Shown: positions 36,091 to 48,879 of the stretch, piece after piece
Numbering within the stretch: position 1 is the stretch's first letter
Layout of the letters: each line of letters begins with the position of its first letter
Source of the DNA: Blastomyces gilchristii SLH14081
Taxonomy: Eukaryota > Ascomycota > Eurotiomycetes > Onygenales > Ajellomycetaceae
Assembly: GCF_000003855.2 (NCBI RefSeq)
Contig: NW_003101680.1
Span: forward strand, 3,105,753-3,169,752
Direction: 5' to 3'
DNA: 64,000 nucleotides
Translations under genes and position numbers: made by a program
The notes under the pieces: generated by a model
Database searches by the model: none
What the model was told of the DNA's origin: nothing
Seen by the model: the letters and a program-made list of their open reading frames with translations, nothing else

Positions 36091-37340
36091 AAGAAATCAC
36101 TGAAATGAATATCTTCTCTAGCTAATATGAACAACACTCTTCTCTGCTACCTGAACTGAAAGATATACAGAACCTCTCAGAGAGTTTACTCAAAGCAGTA
36201 AGAAAAGCAGCTGAAACTGCTGAACTGAAATTGAAGCTCTGTACATGTACAAGGATTCTAAACAAGATTGAGATCTTGTGTACACAGTGACAGACTGAGA
36301 TGAAAGCTAAACAATAATTGACATTTGCTGCAGATTAAGCATTCACTATGAAGAGCTTCACTGATGCAATCACCATCATTAATAAGAATAGAGAAAATCA
36401 GATCTTAGACCTGCAGTGAGAGATTGAATATTTATACAGATAGATAACTGTACTGAATCTGAAGATCTCATCACAATCATTCATAATCTCTTTAGAAGTA
36501 TACACATTATCAGAGACTGCTGTGCAGGATGAGAATCTGAGTATGAAATATATCAAGTCAGAAGATCTGCTGAAGTTATTAAGCTTCAATGATAACTGAA
36601 AAAATAATACTGTAATCAGCTGACTAAGTCAGATGTAATCATATTATCAGATTGAATGTGAACTCATAGACAGATAGTTAACAGAATTTCAACAAGTCTT
36701 AAAATCTGCTGTGTTTCTACATGAAAAAGTGAAGTTATTATAAATAACTGATGAAAAGATAAATCTTACAGATCTGAAGTGATATTCATTCTTATAAATA
36801 TAAAATAAGTTTTTCAAATGAATCTTACACAACTTTGAGAAAGTGAATATATAAGATAAGTATTATAAATACTTTACTGAGTGTAGATAAGTAAGTAATC
36901 TTACATCATACTTCACACACTTCAGCTTACACTATCTTGTATTGAATGAAGAGCTTTTAACATCTTTTTATTTATAGATCTTCATTCATAATCTTACATC
37001 TAAGTTGAGAGTGAAATGAAAATACTTAATCTCACAGTCAGATACAGTGAAGAAAGCATATAATATTCTCATTATACAGAAATAAGTGAGTCAATTATAA
37101 TAGAAAATACTGCAATCAAGTATATCTCAGCAGAGAACAGATAATCAGACTTCTATAACATAAGTCATATATTTAAATATGATGAATCTAGATCTGAATA
37201 TCATTGCTAAAGTACTGAATTCTCTGAAAAAGAAATCTTCTGAGTGAAAATCTTGATATCACAAGCATTAAGCTTGCTTCAACTGTGAATATTAAAATTA
37301 TGATGTAAAAGATTACACTCAGCATACACAGTTAAGAGAA
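36091..37340 (+). pseudogene. X gag remnant
   Basis: Plus-strand Gag frame. Near its end (about 37270-37315) a knuckle reads C-F-N-C-E-Y-x-N-Y-D-V-K-D-Y: the first two Cys remain, while the expected His and last Cys read as Tyr. FFK-x-ILHNFEKVNI-x-DKYYKYF at about 36810 lies in the capsid-like part. Stops at Trp and Gln positions. Confidence 0.65.
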
Positions 37341-37399
37341 GCAAGAGAGTCAAAAAACTAGCAGAATCAGTGAGCTTGAAGACACTTGCTAATATTCTA

Positions 37400-40300
37400 T
37401 GAAAAGTCTTCAAAGTGAAAGAAATGCTCATATTAGATAACTCTCTGAATTCTGTAAATATCAAGAGAAAGCAGGCTTCTGACTGAGGTGTGAGTGAGAA
37501 TGAAGTGAATACTCATCTCAATATCTTGAGACCTGAAATATTAATATATAAGAGACACTTGAATAAGAATTGAGAGATAGCTGCAAAAGTGTTAATAAAC
37601 ACAGAAGCTTCTATATAATATATTAATGATTATATAATCTGAAGACTGAAAGAAGTCTGCTGAGTGAAGAATCTCTGATGTATAAGATTATCTAATAACT
37701 GATATTTGATATCATCTGTAAGAGTAAGAGTCTTCTTGCACTTCAGAGAATAATCTTGCTATATTTAAGCATGAGAGCTGCAGAATATGAAATACAATCT
37801 TATTCTCAGACTCAATTAATTTCAAAGATTCAATCTGCAGATTCAATGATGTACATGTTATATACAGTTAACTGATAGAAAGAAAACAGTTCATATGATT
37901 CTATCAACTGATATGAGAAGGACATTCCATGTTCCTGGTATAGAAGGGTTAAATCTGCTTATACATTAACAAGCAAAGAGGATGATTTGCAAGACCTCAT
38001 TCAAAAGCATCCTGTATGTCATACAGGACCTGAAAGTGAAGAAAACTAAGATAAAAGATATGTGAGAGAACAAGCATATGAAGAAGCTTCTGAAGAAGTA
38101 TAAGAAGGTCTTCTGAACAGATCTTTCATCAGAATTGTCATCAGAATGAGAATTCATACATGAGATTGACACAGAGAACACAAAACCAGTCAATCAGAAT
38201 GCATACTCTCTGTCACAAACACATCTCAAAGAATAAAAGTGTCAGATCACAGATCTTCTAGAATGTGATCTCATATGACTCTCATCAAGTATGTGAGGCT
38301 TTTCAGTTCTATTCATGAAAAAGATGAGTGAGAAGTAATAAATATGTATTAATTATTAAGCACTTAACAAGCTTATAATTAAGAATGAATATTCACTATT
38401 ATAGATTTAACAACAGTTAAATACAGTTGAAAATGCTCAATATCTATCAAAGATTAATCTTCTCTCAGAATACTGACAGATCTGTGTAGATGAACTGTCA
38501 GTCTCACAAACCATGTTTAATATGCAATGAGAGAAGTTTGAATTTCTGATAATATCATTCAATCTAATAAATACATCTATCATCTTTCAAATGATGATGA
38601 ATACAATTCTTTATAAATAAAATAAAATCTCATATCTTATATATCTCAATGACATTCTAGTCTTTTCAAACTTATATAACAAACATCTGAAGTATCTTGA
38701 TGAAGTGCTTACAACTCTGATAGAGTATAAGCTCTATGTCAAATCAATAAAATATGTGTTTAAAATGAAAGAGTTGAAGTTTGTAGAATATGTAGTAAAT
38801 GATAGCTGTATATATCTCATTCTGAAGAAATTGAATGTCATAGCAAATTGACTGCAGCTGAGAAATGTACATTATATATAACAGTTTCTTGAGTTGATCT
38901 CATATTACTGTAAATTTATCAAGAATTTTACATAAATATCTGCATCACTCTCAGATCTCTTAAGAGAAACAGATGCAAATCTGTGAAAGAAGAAGTTTCA
39001 TTCAATTATCTGAAATACTGTGTGTGAAGAGGCTTTTCTCACACTGAGAGAATATATAATAACATTCTCAGTGCTTATTCAATCAGATTGTGATAAACCT
39101 TTCTATATCAAGATAAACATATCTGAATAAGCTATCAGAGACACTCTTCTACAGATGAGTAAGAATAGCAAGCTATACTCAGTGATGTATAATGATAGAA
39201 AACTATCAGATATCAAGCTCAATTACTCAGTGTATAAAAAGAAATTGCTAGTAATCAAGCATGTGCTGGTGTTGTGAGATAGATATATCAACAATGAGTA
39301 TATAATAACAGTGATCACAGATCATGAAAGTCTCATCTATCTACAATTAATGATAAGACCTTTCAAACACTTAGCATGTTGAATCTTGAAGTTTCAAGTG
39401 TACAATCTTCATATCAAATACTGAAAGGAATCAGATGCTGTGATATCTGACATAATCAGTCACAGATCTGATTTCATGAGTGAGAGTTCTATAAATCAGA
39501 TACAAGAGACATTCATGTTAAACACACTGAGAGAATGCAAGGAATCAGAATGAGTGAATGCTATGATCTCTCACTTGAAGAATAACAAGATATCAGATGA
39601 TAAGTATTTTATAAGAGTAGTAGAAAAGATACTTCTGAACTTCAAGCTGAAGAAATTGAAAAATGATGTTGTGCTTTACTGTAATCTAGAATATGCAGAA
39701 GCTCTCTATCTAGAACTCTTATTTAGACATGACTTGATGACTCACATGCACAAGGAATTCAGTCACTTAGAAAGTCCTGAACTCATGAGTATACTCAAAT
39801 CAAGAGTATACTGATCAAGCATGGCTGAGAACATTCAGATGTACACTCATGAGTGCCTGAATTATCAGGTTATGAAAGAATCTAAGAAAGAGTTAGAATG
39901 TGAGAAAGCATAATATCAGATGAAGTGTATAATACAACTATTCAAACAATGAGAAGTGAATCTCATAGATATATTACTGTGAATATCAAATGAAAATTAA
40001 TGAATAATCACTGCTATTGATTATACTACTGACTGGCCAGTTATAAAAGCAGTTTCAGAGATGATAAAGAAGATGATAGTGAAGTTTCTACATAATGAGA
40101 TCTATGTTAACTATGAAATGCTGTATGAGATTCTAACTAATAATGATGCAAATCTCATAGAAGAAGCAGTGAGGCATTTCATAAGCCAGTTACAGACAAG
40201 ATATTGTAGAACAATGTCATATCATTTATGAATGAACAGAAAGATAAAACACTTGAATGAAATCTTAAGCAATATGCTGATGAAATATCTAGTGAACAAG

Positions 40301-41490
40301 TCTATGAGACTATGAGATGAATATCTCAGGCAGGTGCTACTGATCACACAGATTTGACAGCATGCAGTCTTCAAGCATTCACTATTCTACCTGTTGTATG
40401 AATTGCATCCGCGCATCCCGGAGAATGCTTTGAAAAAGGTGAGAGAGGGAACAGCAGTTGCAGATGCAACAGTCATAAATACAACAGTCACAGATGCAGC
40501 AGAAACAGCAGTTACAGACACAGTAGTAGCAGTTGCAGACATAACAGTTGCAGACACAGAATCAAGATTGAAAGAGATCAGTCATGCACATGTAAAAGCT
40601 AACAAGTTGCTCCTGAACTGAGCAATTCAATCAAAAAGAATACAAGACTCACTAGTTAAGAAATCAAGTCTCAAGATAGAAATGTAAGTTCTTATATATA
40701 ATGAGAGTTCTGAGAAGTTTCAACCTAGATGATTTGAGCTATATAAAATACTCAAATCACATTCTCTGAGAACATACACATTGAAAGAATCAGAGAGATG
40801 AATCTTACACAACTTAATCAATGATTCATGACTTATAAAAGCAAAGATATAAGATCTGAGCAGATTATAATTATCTGCAGCACTATCATTAGTGTTGAAA
40901 AAGAAGAGACTTACAACTGAAAAGCCTCACAAAGTAAGAGAAATCATAGACACTTATAAATCAGATAATCTCACTTATTTCAATCTTTTCATAATTATAA
41001 GAAAAGAATGAGAAGCAATGAAGAAATCAGATAAACACTACACTTCAATAAGTGATGAGACTGTAGCTGATTGTATAATAATATGCTGTAGACAGCAGAT
41101 ATAATATGATAAAGAGTGATCTCAAAGCAGCAGACTTGCACATGAGTTAGATCACAGAAGAAAAAGGAATTCAGAGTTAAATTTAACTGTTTACATCAGT
41201 TCAATCACAGAGATCACAGAGGATAAACTATCTGAAATATCTGTGAACATATAAGATCAAGTCATCTCAACTTCTGAGAATGCTCAGAGATTGAGTGAGA
41301 TTAGTTTCAATGAGCTGTTCACTGTAGTGATCTGAGTGAGTGAAGAGAGACAGTATAATGTGTGAGACAGAATTACAAAAGATGAAAGCTGCTGAATCTA
41401 GTCACTGAATGCTGTATTATATAGAGATTATGTAAGAGTAGTGACTAGCAGATAAAGAAAAAGTGTAAGAAAAGAAAAGAAATAATGAAT
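37400..41490 (+). pseudogene. X pol: protease, RT, RNase H, integrase
   Basis: Protease at about 37590: VLINTEASIQYIND for LIDTGASxxxI (Asp to Asn, Gly to Glu). RT about 38130-38900: FEFLIISFNLINTS, polymerase motif YLND at 38642-38653 (first Asp to Asn), then IKNFT after the palm. RNase H about 38990-39440. Integrase about 39560-40430: HDLMTHMHKEFSH zinc region with C-L-N-Y for CxxC, DYTTD-x-PVIKAV, then YELHPRIPEN. A threonine/valine/alanine repeat interrupts the protein at 40460-40560. The C-terminal tail (LYKILKSHSLRTYTL and IHNLIN-like blocks at 40730-40830) matches the usual end of gypsy integrases. No chromodomain seen. Confidence 0.82.
40440..40565 (+). repeat. Degenerate ACA/GTC/GCA/GAT codon repeat inside X pol
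   Basis: Codons for Val, Ala, Thr and Asp recur (VADATV, VTDAAE, VTDTVV, VADITV, VADTE). The frame 40394-40621 is open for 75 codons, in contrast with its surroundings. It looks like a short-unit expansion between the integrase core and tail. Confidence 0.8.
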
Positions 41491-41639
41491 TAATCATCAA
41501 TTATAAGAGTCAGCTGTAAAAGACAAATGTTATTATACACACTTCATTCATTTTCATACACTACATACTTAATCTATTTTCAACACCACATCACCTGAAA
41601 AACATCAAAAACAAAGGAAATCTCAAAACTTGAGATCTG

Positions 41640-43130
41640 TAAGAGATTCAAGGGCTGCAAGCTGCTCTTATAATAACACTGTGCATGTCTCTGATTTCTC
41701 TACTGCTCTGTGTACAATATTAATATCATTTATCACAAGATTGACTGAAATGCTAATATAGAAATGCATACACATACATGTAGAGAAATTGAAGAAGAGC
41801 ACAGAACTCACAGAATCAGAAGTCAGAGCAGAGAGAGCAGAGATAGAAGAAATAAAAGAGAGAGATGCAGAATCAGACAAATGACAGCAGAAGTCACTCA
41901 GTGCTGAATACTTACAACTCAGTGTATGCATAACCTTCTCTGCAGAGAAGAGAGAGAAAGTGACAGAAGAAGCTTGAAAGTGAGAGAGAGTAGTCTCAGC
42001 AGTATTATCATCTTCAATTAAAATGATCTCTGACACTGAAGTAACTAAGAACTATTGTTAGCATATGAAACTGCAAAAGCAGGAATAACAATTACTGAAT
42101 AAATATCTGCTGATCTTAGAATTGTACATGCAATTACAACACACACAAGGCTTCTCAGAAAGAGAGAGAGAGATATGAGAGAATGCAGGAAGCAGAATAT
42201 AGTATGTAAACAGCTCATTCTTACAATGATATCTCAGACAAGGTGTATGAGCCTCATGCCTGTGAGTGTAAAAGAGCACAATATTCACATTTCTATTCTC
42301 AAAAACATGAATATTCTTCACCTGCACTATGAAGTCAGATGATAAATATCAAAGAATAGGCTGATATAGATCAATCATTCTGAAGATATTCATTAAAGCA
42401 GATATACCTGTAATATTGAATTTAATAGTTGTGAAAAGTTTCTTAATATCTGTGAACATTACAACTTCATACACAGTAAAATTCATAATAATTTTCTCTA
42501 AGAACAGAAAAATCAGCATTAGAAAGAAAAGATGAAAAAGAAAAAGACTTATAATTTTAACACTGTTAAGAAGAAGAGTGATTCTCTGATATAAATGAAT
42601 AATTATCTCACTACAAATATTTAAAATAAATATAATAATTGATGTTCATAATTAAGCTTTAGATAGTTATGTCATACATAGTCTTCATACAATAAATCAT
42701 TCTGAGAGTTGATAAGAAGAGTGAGAGTGTACACACTGAGAAATGTGATTCATTAAGTCTACACAACATCTTCTTGAAACAGGGAGAGCTGATAATGAAA
42801 GCAGAGACAGTAAAATCAGAAGTAGCAGAAGTGAGAGTCACAGGAACAGAGGTAGCAGAAGTGGGAGAATCAGACATAGAGATAGATGTAGAAGATTGAA
42901 AGACAGCAGCAGAAGAGACAGAAAGAGACATAGAAGACTCAGTCACACATGATACAGACAATTTCTTCATTATCATATTCTTTAAGTTCTCAATCAATGA
43001 TTCAATATTGAGTTCACTATTATCAGTGAATGCAGATCTGTCAATATGTGAAAATTCTACATGAATAAAAACAAATATATCAGCATCTGTGTTCACACAA
43101 AATTGTGTCAGAAAACACAATCAGAAACCT
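41640..43130 (-). pseudogene. Antisense ORF set in the X 3' region (unknown protein)
   Basis: Three sizeable minus-strand frames: 43120-42659 (153 aa), 42327-42058 (89 aa) and 42036-41668 (122 aa, same frame as the 89-aa one). The first begins MCFLTQFCVNTDADIFVF and has a Ser/Thr/Val-rich middle where many Ser may be former Pro. The second has Cys clusters (HTPCLRYHCKN and CVCCNCMYNSK). The third is Ser-rich. Such open lengths are exceptional in this mutated DNA. Could be a captured gene, an antisense element gene with introns, or chance. Family not recognised. Confidence 0.45.
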
Positions 43131-43623
43131 GCTGAGAAGAAAAAATGATTGAGAATGTATAAGAAGATGAAGAAGATGTGTTATTTATAATAATACATTC
43201 TGATAATTATTAGAAGATAAACAAGTTCTGATCATGTTTCACAATGTGTTACACTTACTACTAATGAACTGCTCAGTATGAGCACTATGATGACACTTGT
43301 TGTGAGAATAAGAGGCCATTGCCAGGAATGTGTATAATGTGATAGATAAATAGATAGAAAGAGTTGAACAGAAGAAGAGATAGAAATCTTGAATGATAAT
43401 AATATTTAATGATGATGATAATGAAGAAGATGATTGAAGAATGAGAAAAGTTAGTAAATGAGAGATGTAATATAGTGAAAGTTTCTTTGTGAGAGTGTAT
43501 ACAGAACACTAGCTGAATCAGAGATAGATTACAAGATTATGAACATTAGTGACATGCTAATCCGCATGAAGCTAGAGCAGACATTATGATCATGTAGATG
43601 TGACTGAATCTGGTGAGAGAGAA
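43131..43623 (+). other. X 3' non-coding end with polypurine tract
   Basis: No plus-strand gene. GGTGAGAGAGAA at 43612-43623 directly abuts the 3' LTR and fits a polypurine tract. A minus-strand Ile/Tyr-rich frame at 43509-43285 could be an extra exon of the antisense set but has no support. Confidence 0.55.
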
Positions 43624-43696
43624 TATGATTCAGAAGAACATATGACTGTCAGATAATAACGCGGCTGCTTCTGAACTTGCTTATGAGTGTAAAGAG
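43624..43696 (+). repeat. X 3' LTR, left part
   Basis: TATGATTCAGAAGAACATATG matches the 5' LTR with CG changed to CA or TG. Interrupted by W2; the W2 duplication AAGAG (43692-43696) corresponds to AAGGG at 50742-50746. Confidence 0.93.
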
Positions 43697-43954
43697 TGTA
43701 AGAAATCCCGCTCCTCACGAATTCTTTACCCCTATTCCTATCTCTCACATAATCAATAGGGCTAGCGGCCCTTGGCTACACACAACTATATAGACTGGAG
43801 TTCATGAATACTATTCATAACTCAGCTTGAATGCTATTATACATTTAATCTCTACATTTTATCTTTCTATCATGAATACTTCTAGTAGTTAATAGTACAT
43901 ATCATGTCAAGCTACAAACACCTGAATAATTGCCTGTGAGCACTTATTCTTATA
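43697..43954 (+). repeat. W2 5' LTR (258 bp)
   Basis: TGTAAGAAATCCCGCTCC start, TTATTCTTATA end. It keeps CCCC and GGG sites (TACCCCTATTCC, AGGGCTAGCGGCCC) lost in the other W LTRs, so it is closest to the original sequence at its left end. Confidence 0.93.
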
Positions 43955-43989
43955 TTTCAAGCTCAGTCAGTCAGCAATCACCTGTTATA

Positions 43990-45440
43990 ACTGAAAGAAC
44001 TAGAAACTTGTATACTTCAATTCCTGTGAACTCTACTGCAGACACTCAGAAGTAGTTATCTGAATTATGAATAACTCTCATGAAAGAAGTCTCAGAGAAC
44101 TTATTAATCACTTATGAAACATCATTCTCTGTATCTATGACAGAGAAACTCTCTGAATTCATGAATAAATCAATCTCAGTGAAGAACATTCTTGAGTATC
44201 TTCTATAGAACTAAGCTATTTTTCTATAAGAAATACTTACTGTCTGTAAACACTCTTAAACTGAGTCTCTAGATATAATCTTCAGAGATATCTGTGAACT
44301 GAAAAGAAACTTTCTTAAGCTGTGATTACTTAAGATTACTTATTAAATCATAATCTATAAAAGCTTTTATAAGTTTATATTTAAAATTGACTCACAAGCT
44401 CAGCTGTGTGATATAAAAGATGAAGAAGCTGTTATCTATGCAATGACAGATCTCTATTACACTGAAATCAAGAACTGACTGAATTATCTAGAGAATAATT
44501 ATAAGAGATCTCACTGATCTGTTCTTAAGACCTATCTAGAGAATAAGTTGAAGAACTTCACAAGCTGAACAGAGAATATCTGAACTGTGATTATCAATAT
44601 TAGAAAAAGAGATGAGAAATCTGATAAAGACTACTCACAGTACTTCATGAAATTGTGATATAAATTGAGATCTGTGAAAACAGAACTCTGAAATAAGATC
44701 TGAATAATAATATTTGTAAAGAGACTGAATAAAAACATGTAAAACAAGCTTATTAAGTAAGACTCTAAGTTCTTAACTCTGAAGAAACTGATGACTCTTA
44801 TTCATCACTTATGAATCACTGTGAGAGTCACAGATCTGTGAAGAGTGAATCACTGACTGACTCTGTAAGACTCAGAACAACAGAGAACAGATTTATCAGA
44901 AAAAGATAATAAGATATAGAGAGATTTATATCTGACTGCTGAGCAGAAAGAAAAAGCTTTATAAGCTTCTGTAAACAGAGTATATAATAGAGAGATTAAG
45001 AAAAGAAAACTCTGCTTTATCTGTTCTAAATCAGAACATCTTCATATAAACTGTCTGAATAAATTAAAATAGAAATTTAAGAAGTTATGAACAGAGTCAG
45101 CAACAGTCTTCTTAAGAGTCTTGAAACTGATATCTGAATCTGTTACTCTCTCAATGAAAATGCTTACTTACAGAGAGAGACTGTGTCACAGTGCTGCTGC
45201 TCTGCAAGTATGAGAAGTATTAATGAACTCAGAATCTCAGATCACTGTAGTGTCTCTAAAGCTCACAGAGTAAATAGACTGAAAGATGAAAACTGAGAAT
45301 CTGCTCTTATAATAAACAGAGTGTGAGAACTCAGATCTGAGAACTGAGAGACTTATAAGAATTATCTTTGAATTATAAGATCTCTCTGAAATCTGAAGAA
45401 GATTTATAGAAACTGTAATCATCACAGATATCACAGATGA
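43990..45440 (+). pseudogene. W2 gag remnant
   Basis: Parallels W1 gag. The knuckle at 45013-45054 is an intact C-F-I-C-S-K-S-E-H-L-H-I-N-C. Elsewhere stops replace Gln and Trp codons. Confidence 0.68.
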
Positions 45441-48400
45441 TATGTACTTGAGACTTGTATAACTTTAAAGACATAATTCATACATAGCTGTCTATGAGTC
45501 AGGTTTATACTTTCAATCAGTGTTGACAGACTCACTTACAGAGATAGAATCAGTTGATACTACAGAGTTAATTAGAGAAGATAAGCTCATCTATATAATG
45601 ACTTTGCAAGTGTCTGAGAATCTCATAGTCATGAAAACTGAGCTTCAGATATCAGAGAAATACTGAGATCTTACAGAGATATTCAGTTTAGTAAAGATAG
45701 CTGAGCTTTCTTCTCACTGTGAGAAGAATCTGATAATAGATTTGATAGAAGAGTAGAAACTCTTCTAAGAATCAATCTATAAGCTCTTTCATTATGAAAC
45801 AGAGGTCTTGTGAGCCTATGTGAAGAAGAATCTGAAGAATAACTTTATTCAATCTTCACAGGCCTCTGCAGGAGCCTCTGTGATATTCATAAAGAAGAAG
45901 AATGAAGATCTCAGATTATATATAGACTACTATGATCTGAACTTTAAGATAATAAAGAGCTGCTACTCTCTGTCTCTGATTAAGAATGTAATCAATTATC
46001 TCATGAGAGCTGTTATATTTATACAACTGAATATAATTAATACATATATATAACTGTGAATATAATCTGAGAATGAATAAAAGACTGTCTTTAAAACTGC
46101 ACTGAGATTATTTAAATATCTAGTAATGTCTTTTGATCTGACTAATGTCTCTGTAGTATTTCAGTCTTTTATTAATAAAATACTTCATATATATCTGAAT
46201 ATCTTTATAATAATATATTTGAATAATGTGATAGTGTACTCTGTAAAGAAGAAAGAACACACTGAGTATATACAAAGTGTGTTGAAGATCTTAGATGAGG
46301 TAGAACTGTATATTAAGCTTATAAAGTGCAACTTCAGTGTCTATTAAATTAATTTTCTAGAATATATAATCACTGCAGATGATATTCAGATGAAATCTTT
46401 GCAGATTGAGACTATTCTATCATGACTGAAGCTAACTAGTATTCATAAGATTCAGATCTTTCTGAGCTTTATAAATTTCTATAGATAATTTATCTTTATA
46501 TTTATAAGAATCTTCTTAACTCTTACAGACATGCTGAAGAATGAAAATAAGAAGAAGTCATTTCATGAATAGAGAATGAAAAGATTATTAAGAAGAGAGA
46601 ACTGTGAGAACTTTCTTATCTCAGAAGCTCATGAGGTCTTTACAAGATTGAAATAGATATTTATAAATACAGTGATGCTATTTCACTTTGATCTCTTATT
46701 CTTAATCAGATTGAAGACAGATGTCTTCTTCTTTATAATTTCAGAAATAGTCTCATAACTACAGTCAAATGAGAACTGAGTTTCAGTGATCTTTTTCTCA
46801 TGAAAGATGTAACTCATGAAGATCAATTATAATATTTATAATCAGAAGCTTCTTATAATAGTGAAATTCTTTTATCACTGATATCACTACTTTAAGAGTC
46901 TTATAACAGTGATTACTGTTAGAACTGATTATAACAGACTCAGACTGAGTGTTGTAAAGAGATTAACTAAAGAGTCTCTTAATTCTCTATAAGAGAAGAA
47001 GAAAGAGAAAGAAAAGAAGTCTGTATAATTACTCTTTATAACACTGAGAGTCAACACTCTGAGAATCTCTGTAAGAATTCTTGAAGAGAGTATCTATAAT
47101 CTGAAGAATTTGCAGGCTTTGAGAAGCACTGTGAAAGACCTGATATAAGAGAAAACAGAGTATAAGTCTTTATAAAATCTTCTATTCAGATTGTCTGAAC
47201 TGCAACTGAAGAATGAATATACTCAGTATATTCAGAAACTGCTCATAACAGAGACTAATTCTGCAGAAATAAAGAATTGAAGAGACTTAAATAATCTCTT
47301 ATAAAGAGAGAGCTAAATTTATATACCTGTAAATGAGTTTTTATACATAGAACTTATTAAAAGATATTATAACTCTTCTCTAGTGAGTCATTTTACAAAT
47401 ACTAGAACTCATGAGTTGTTTACAAGAAAATACTTCTGACTGAAGATACAAGAACTTATAAAGAAGATAGTGAATTCTTATACTATTTATCAGAATTTGT
47501 GAGTAATGTAGTTCAGATTATATAAAGAACTTACTTCTCTACTTATTCTGTAAGAATCTTGAGAATAGCTAGAAATAAATGCTCTTGTAAGCCTCTCTGA
47601 AAGCAAGAATATATATAATATCTGCTTTGACAGTGTGCTGATGATAGTGAATCACTTTATTAAGATGATACACTTTATACTCATTTATAAGAACTTAAAG
47701 TCAAAGAATTTAGCTTATATCTTTATCTGCAATGTGATTCAGTTGCATGAATTATCTATAAACATTATCTCAGATAGAGAATTAATCTTTATAGAAGAGT
47801 TCTGATCTGATCTGATAACTATACTGAAGATTTTATAAGATCTAAGCACAGCTTTTTATCAATAGACAGATAATCAGATAGAATGTCTGATAAGTATATT
47901 AAAACAGTATCTACAGTACTTTGTCAATTATAATCAGAATAACTGAGTGCATTGATTATCACTTGTAAAGTTTATATATAACAACTCAAAGTATGTTAGT
48001 ACAGATAAAATCCTCTTTAAGATGCTCACTGAGACTTATCTGTGAATGATCTTGATGAACCTGCAAGAGTACACTATAGAGTATAATGATGTCTGTGAAT
48101 GAGCTGAGAGAATTCAGAAGATCTGAGAGAAAGTCTGTGAATTCTTGAGAAAGACTCAAGAGTATCAGAAGAGATACTATGACTTTAAGTATATTATAAA
48201 GAGTTTTAAGAAAGATGATAGAGTCTGACTAAGTCTAGAAAATATCACTATATAGAGATCTAGTAAGAAGCTGAATCTCTTACAGATAGAGTCTTATAAG
48301 ATTATGAAGAAAGTTAGTTTATAATTTTATAGATTGAAACTATTATCTAAGTTACAGATATACAATGTTTTTTATGTCTCTTTACTTCATAAATATAAGA

Positions 48401-48690
48401 AATTCTTAGAAAAGAACTCTGTGACTCATCACTCTGTCTATGAAGTACTAGAGAATGAAAGAGAATATTAGATTAAAGAGATTATTAACTCAGAGAAGTG
48501 AGATTATAAGCTCTGATTCAAGATTCAGTGATAAGAGTATTCTGATAAGATGACTAAGTTCACTTGAGAATTATTCAGACAGATAAGATATCTGTAGAAG
48601 CTGAGATATAACTTTTATACTATAAATTCTGATAAGTCAGAATAATATGATCTTTGCTAAGAATCTGATTATAATAAAGATATTAACACT
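45441..48690 (+). pseudogene. W2 pol remnant
   Basis: RT has two open frames: 45820-46053 (SSQASAGASVIFIKKKNEDL, LYIDYYDLNF) and 46126-46347 (MSFDLTNVSVVFQSF; polymerase motif YLNN at 46216-46227). RNase H starts at about 46630 and loses its end near 46935. Integrase about 47220-48330 and chromodomain about 48460-48590 follow as in W1. Both catalytic Asp of the polymerase box are Asn, so even a full-length product would be dead. Confidence 0.82.
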
Positions 48691-48879
48691 GTTATTTATA
48701 AGTTCTAATTTATAAGATAATAAGTTTCTACTGAGATGAACAGTCTACAGTGTATACAAGAAAAGAAGAAATCATACTCTTATTAAAGCTAAAAAACAAG
48801 AAAATAAACAGAGCTATAAACACAATTTAGAGATTAATAAAGAAAAAATAAAGAAAATTCATATTTATATTCTTAATAT

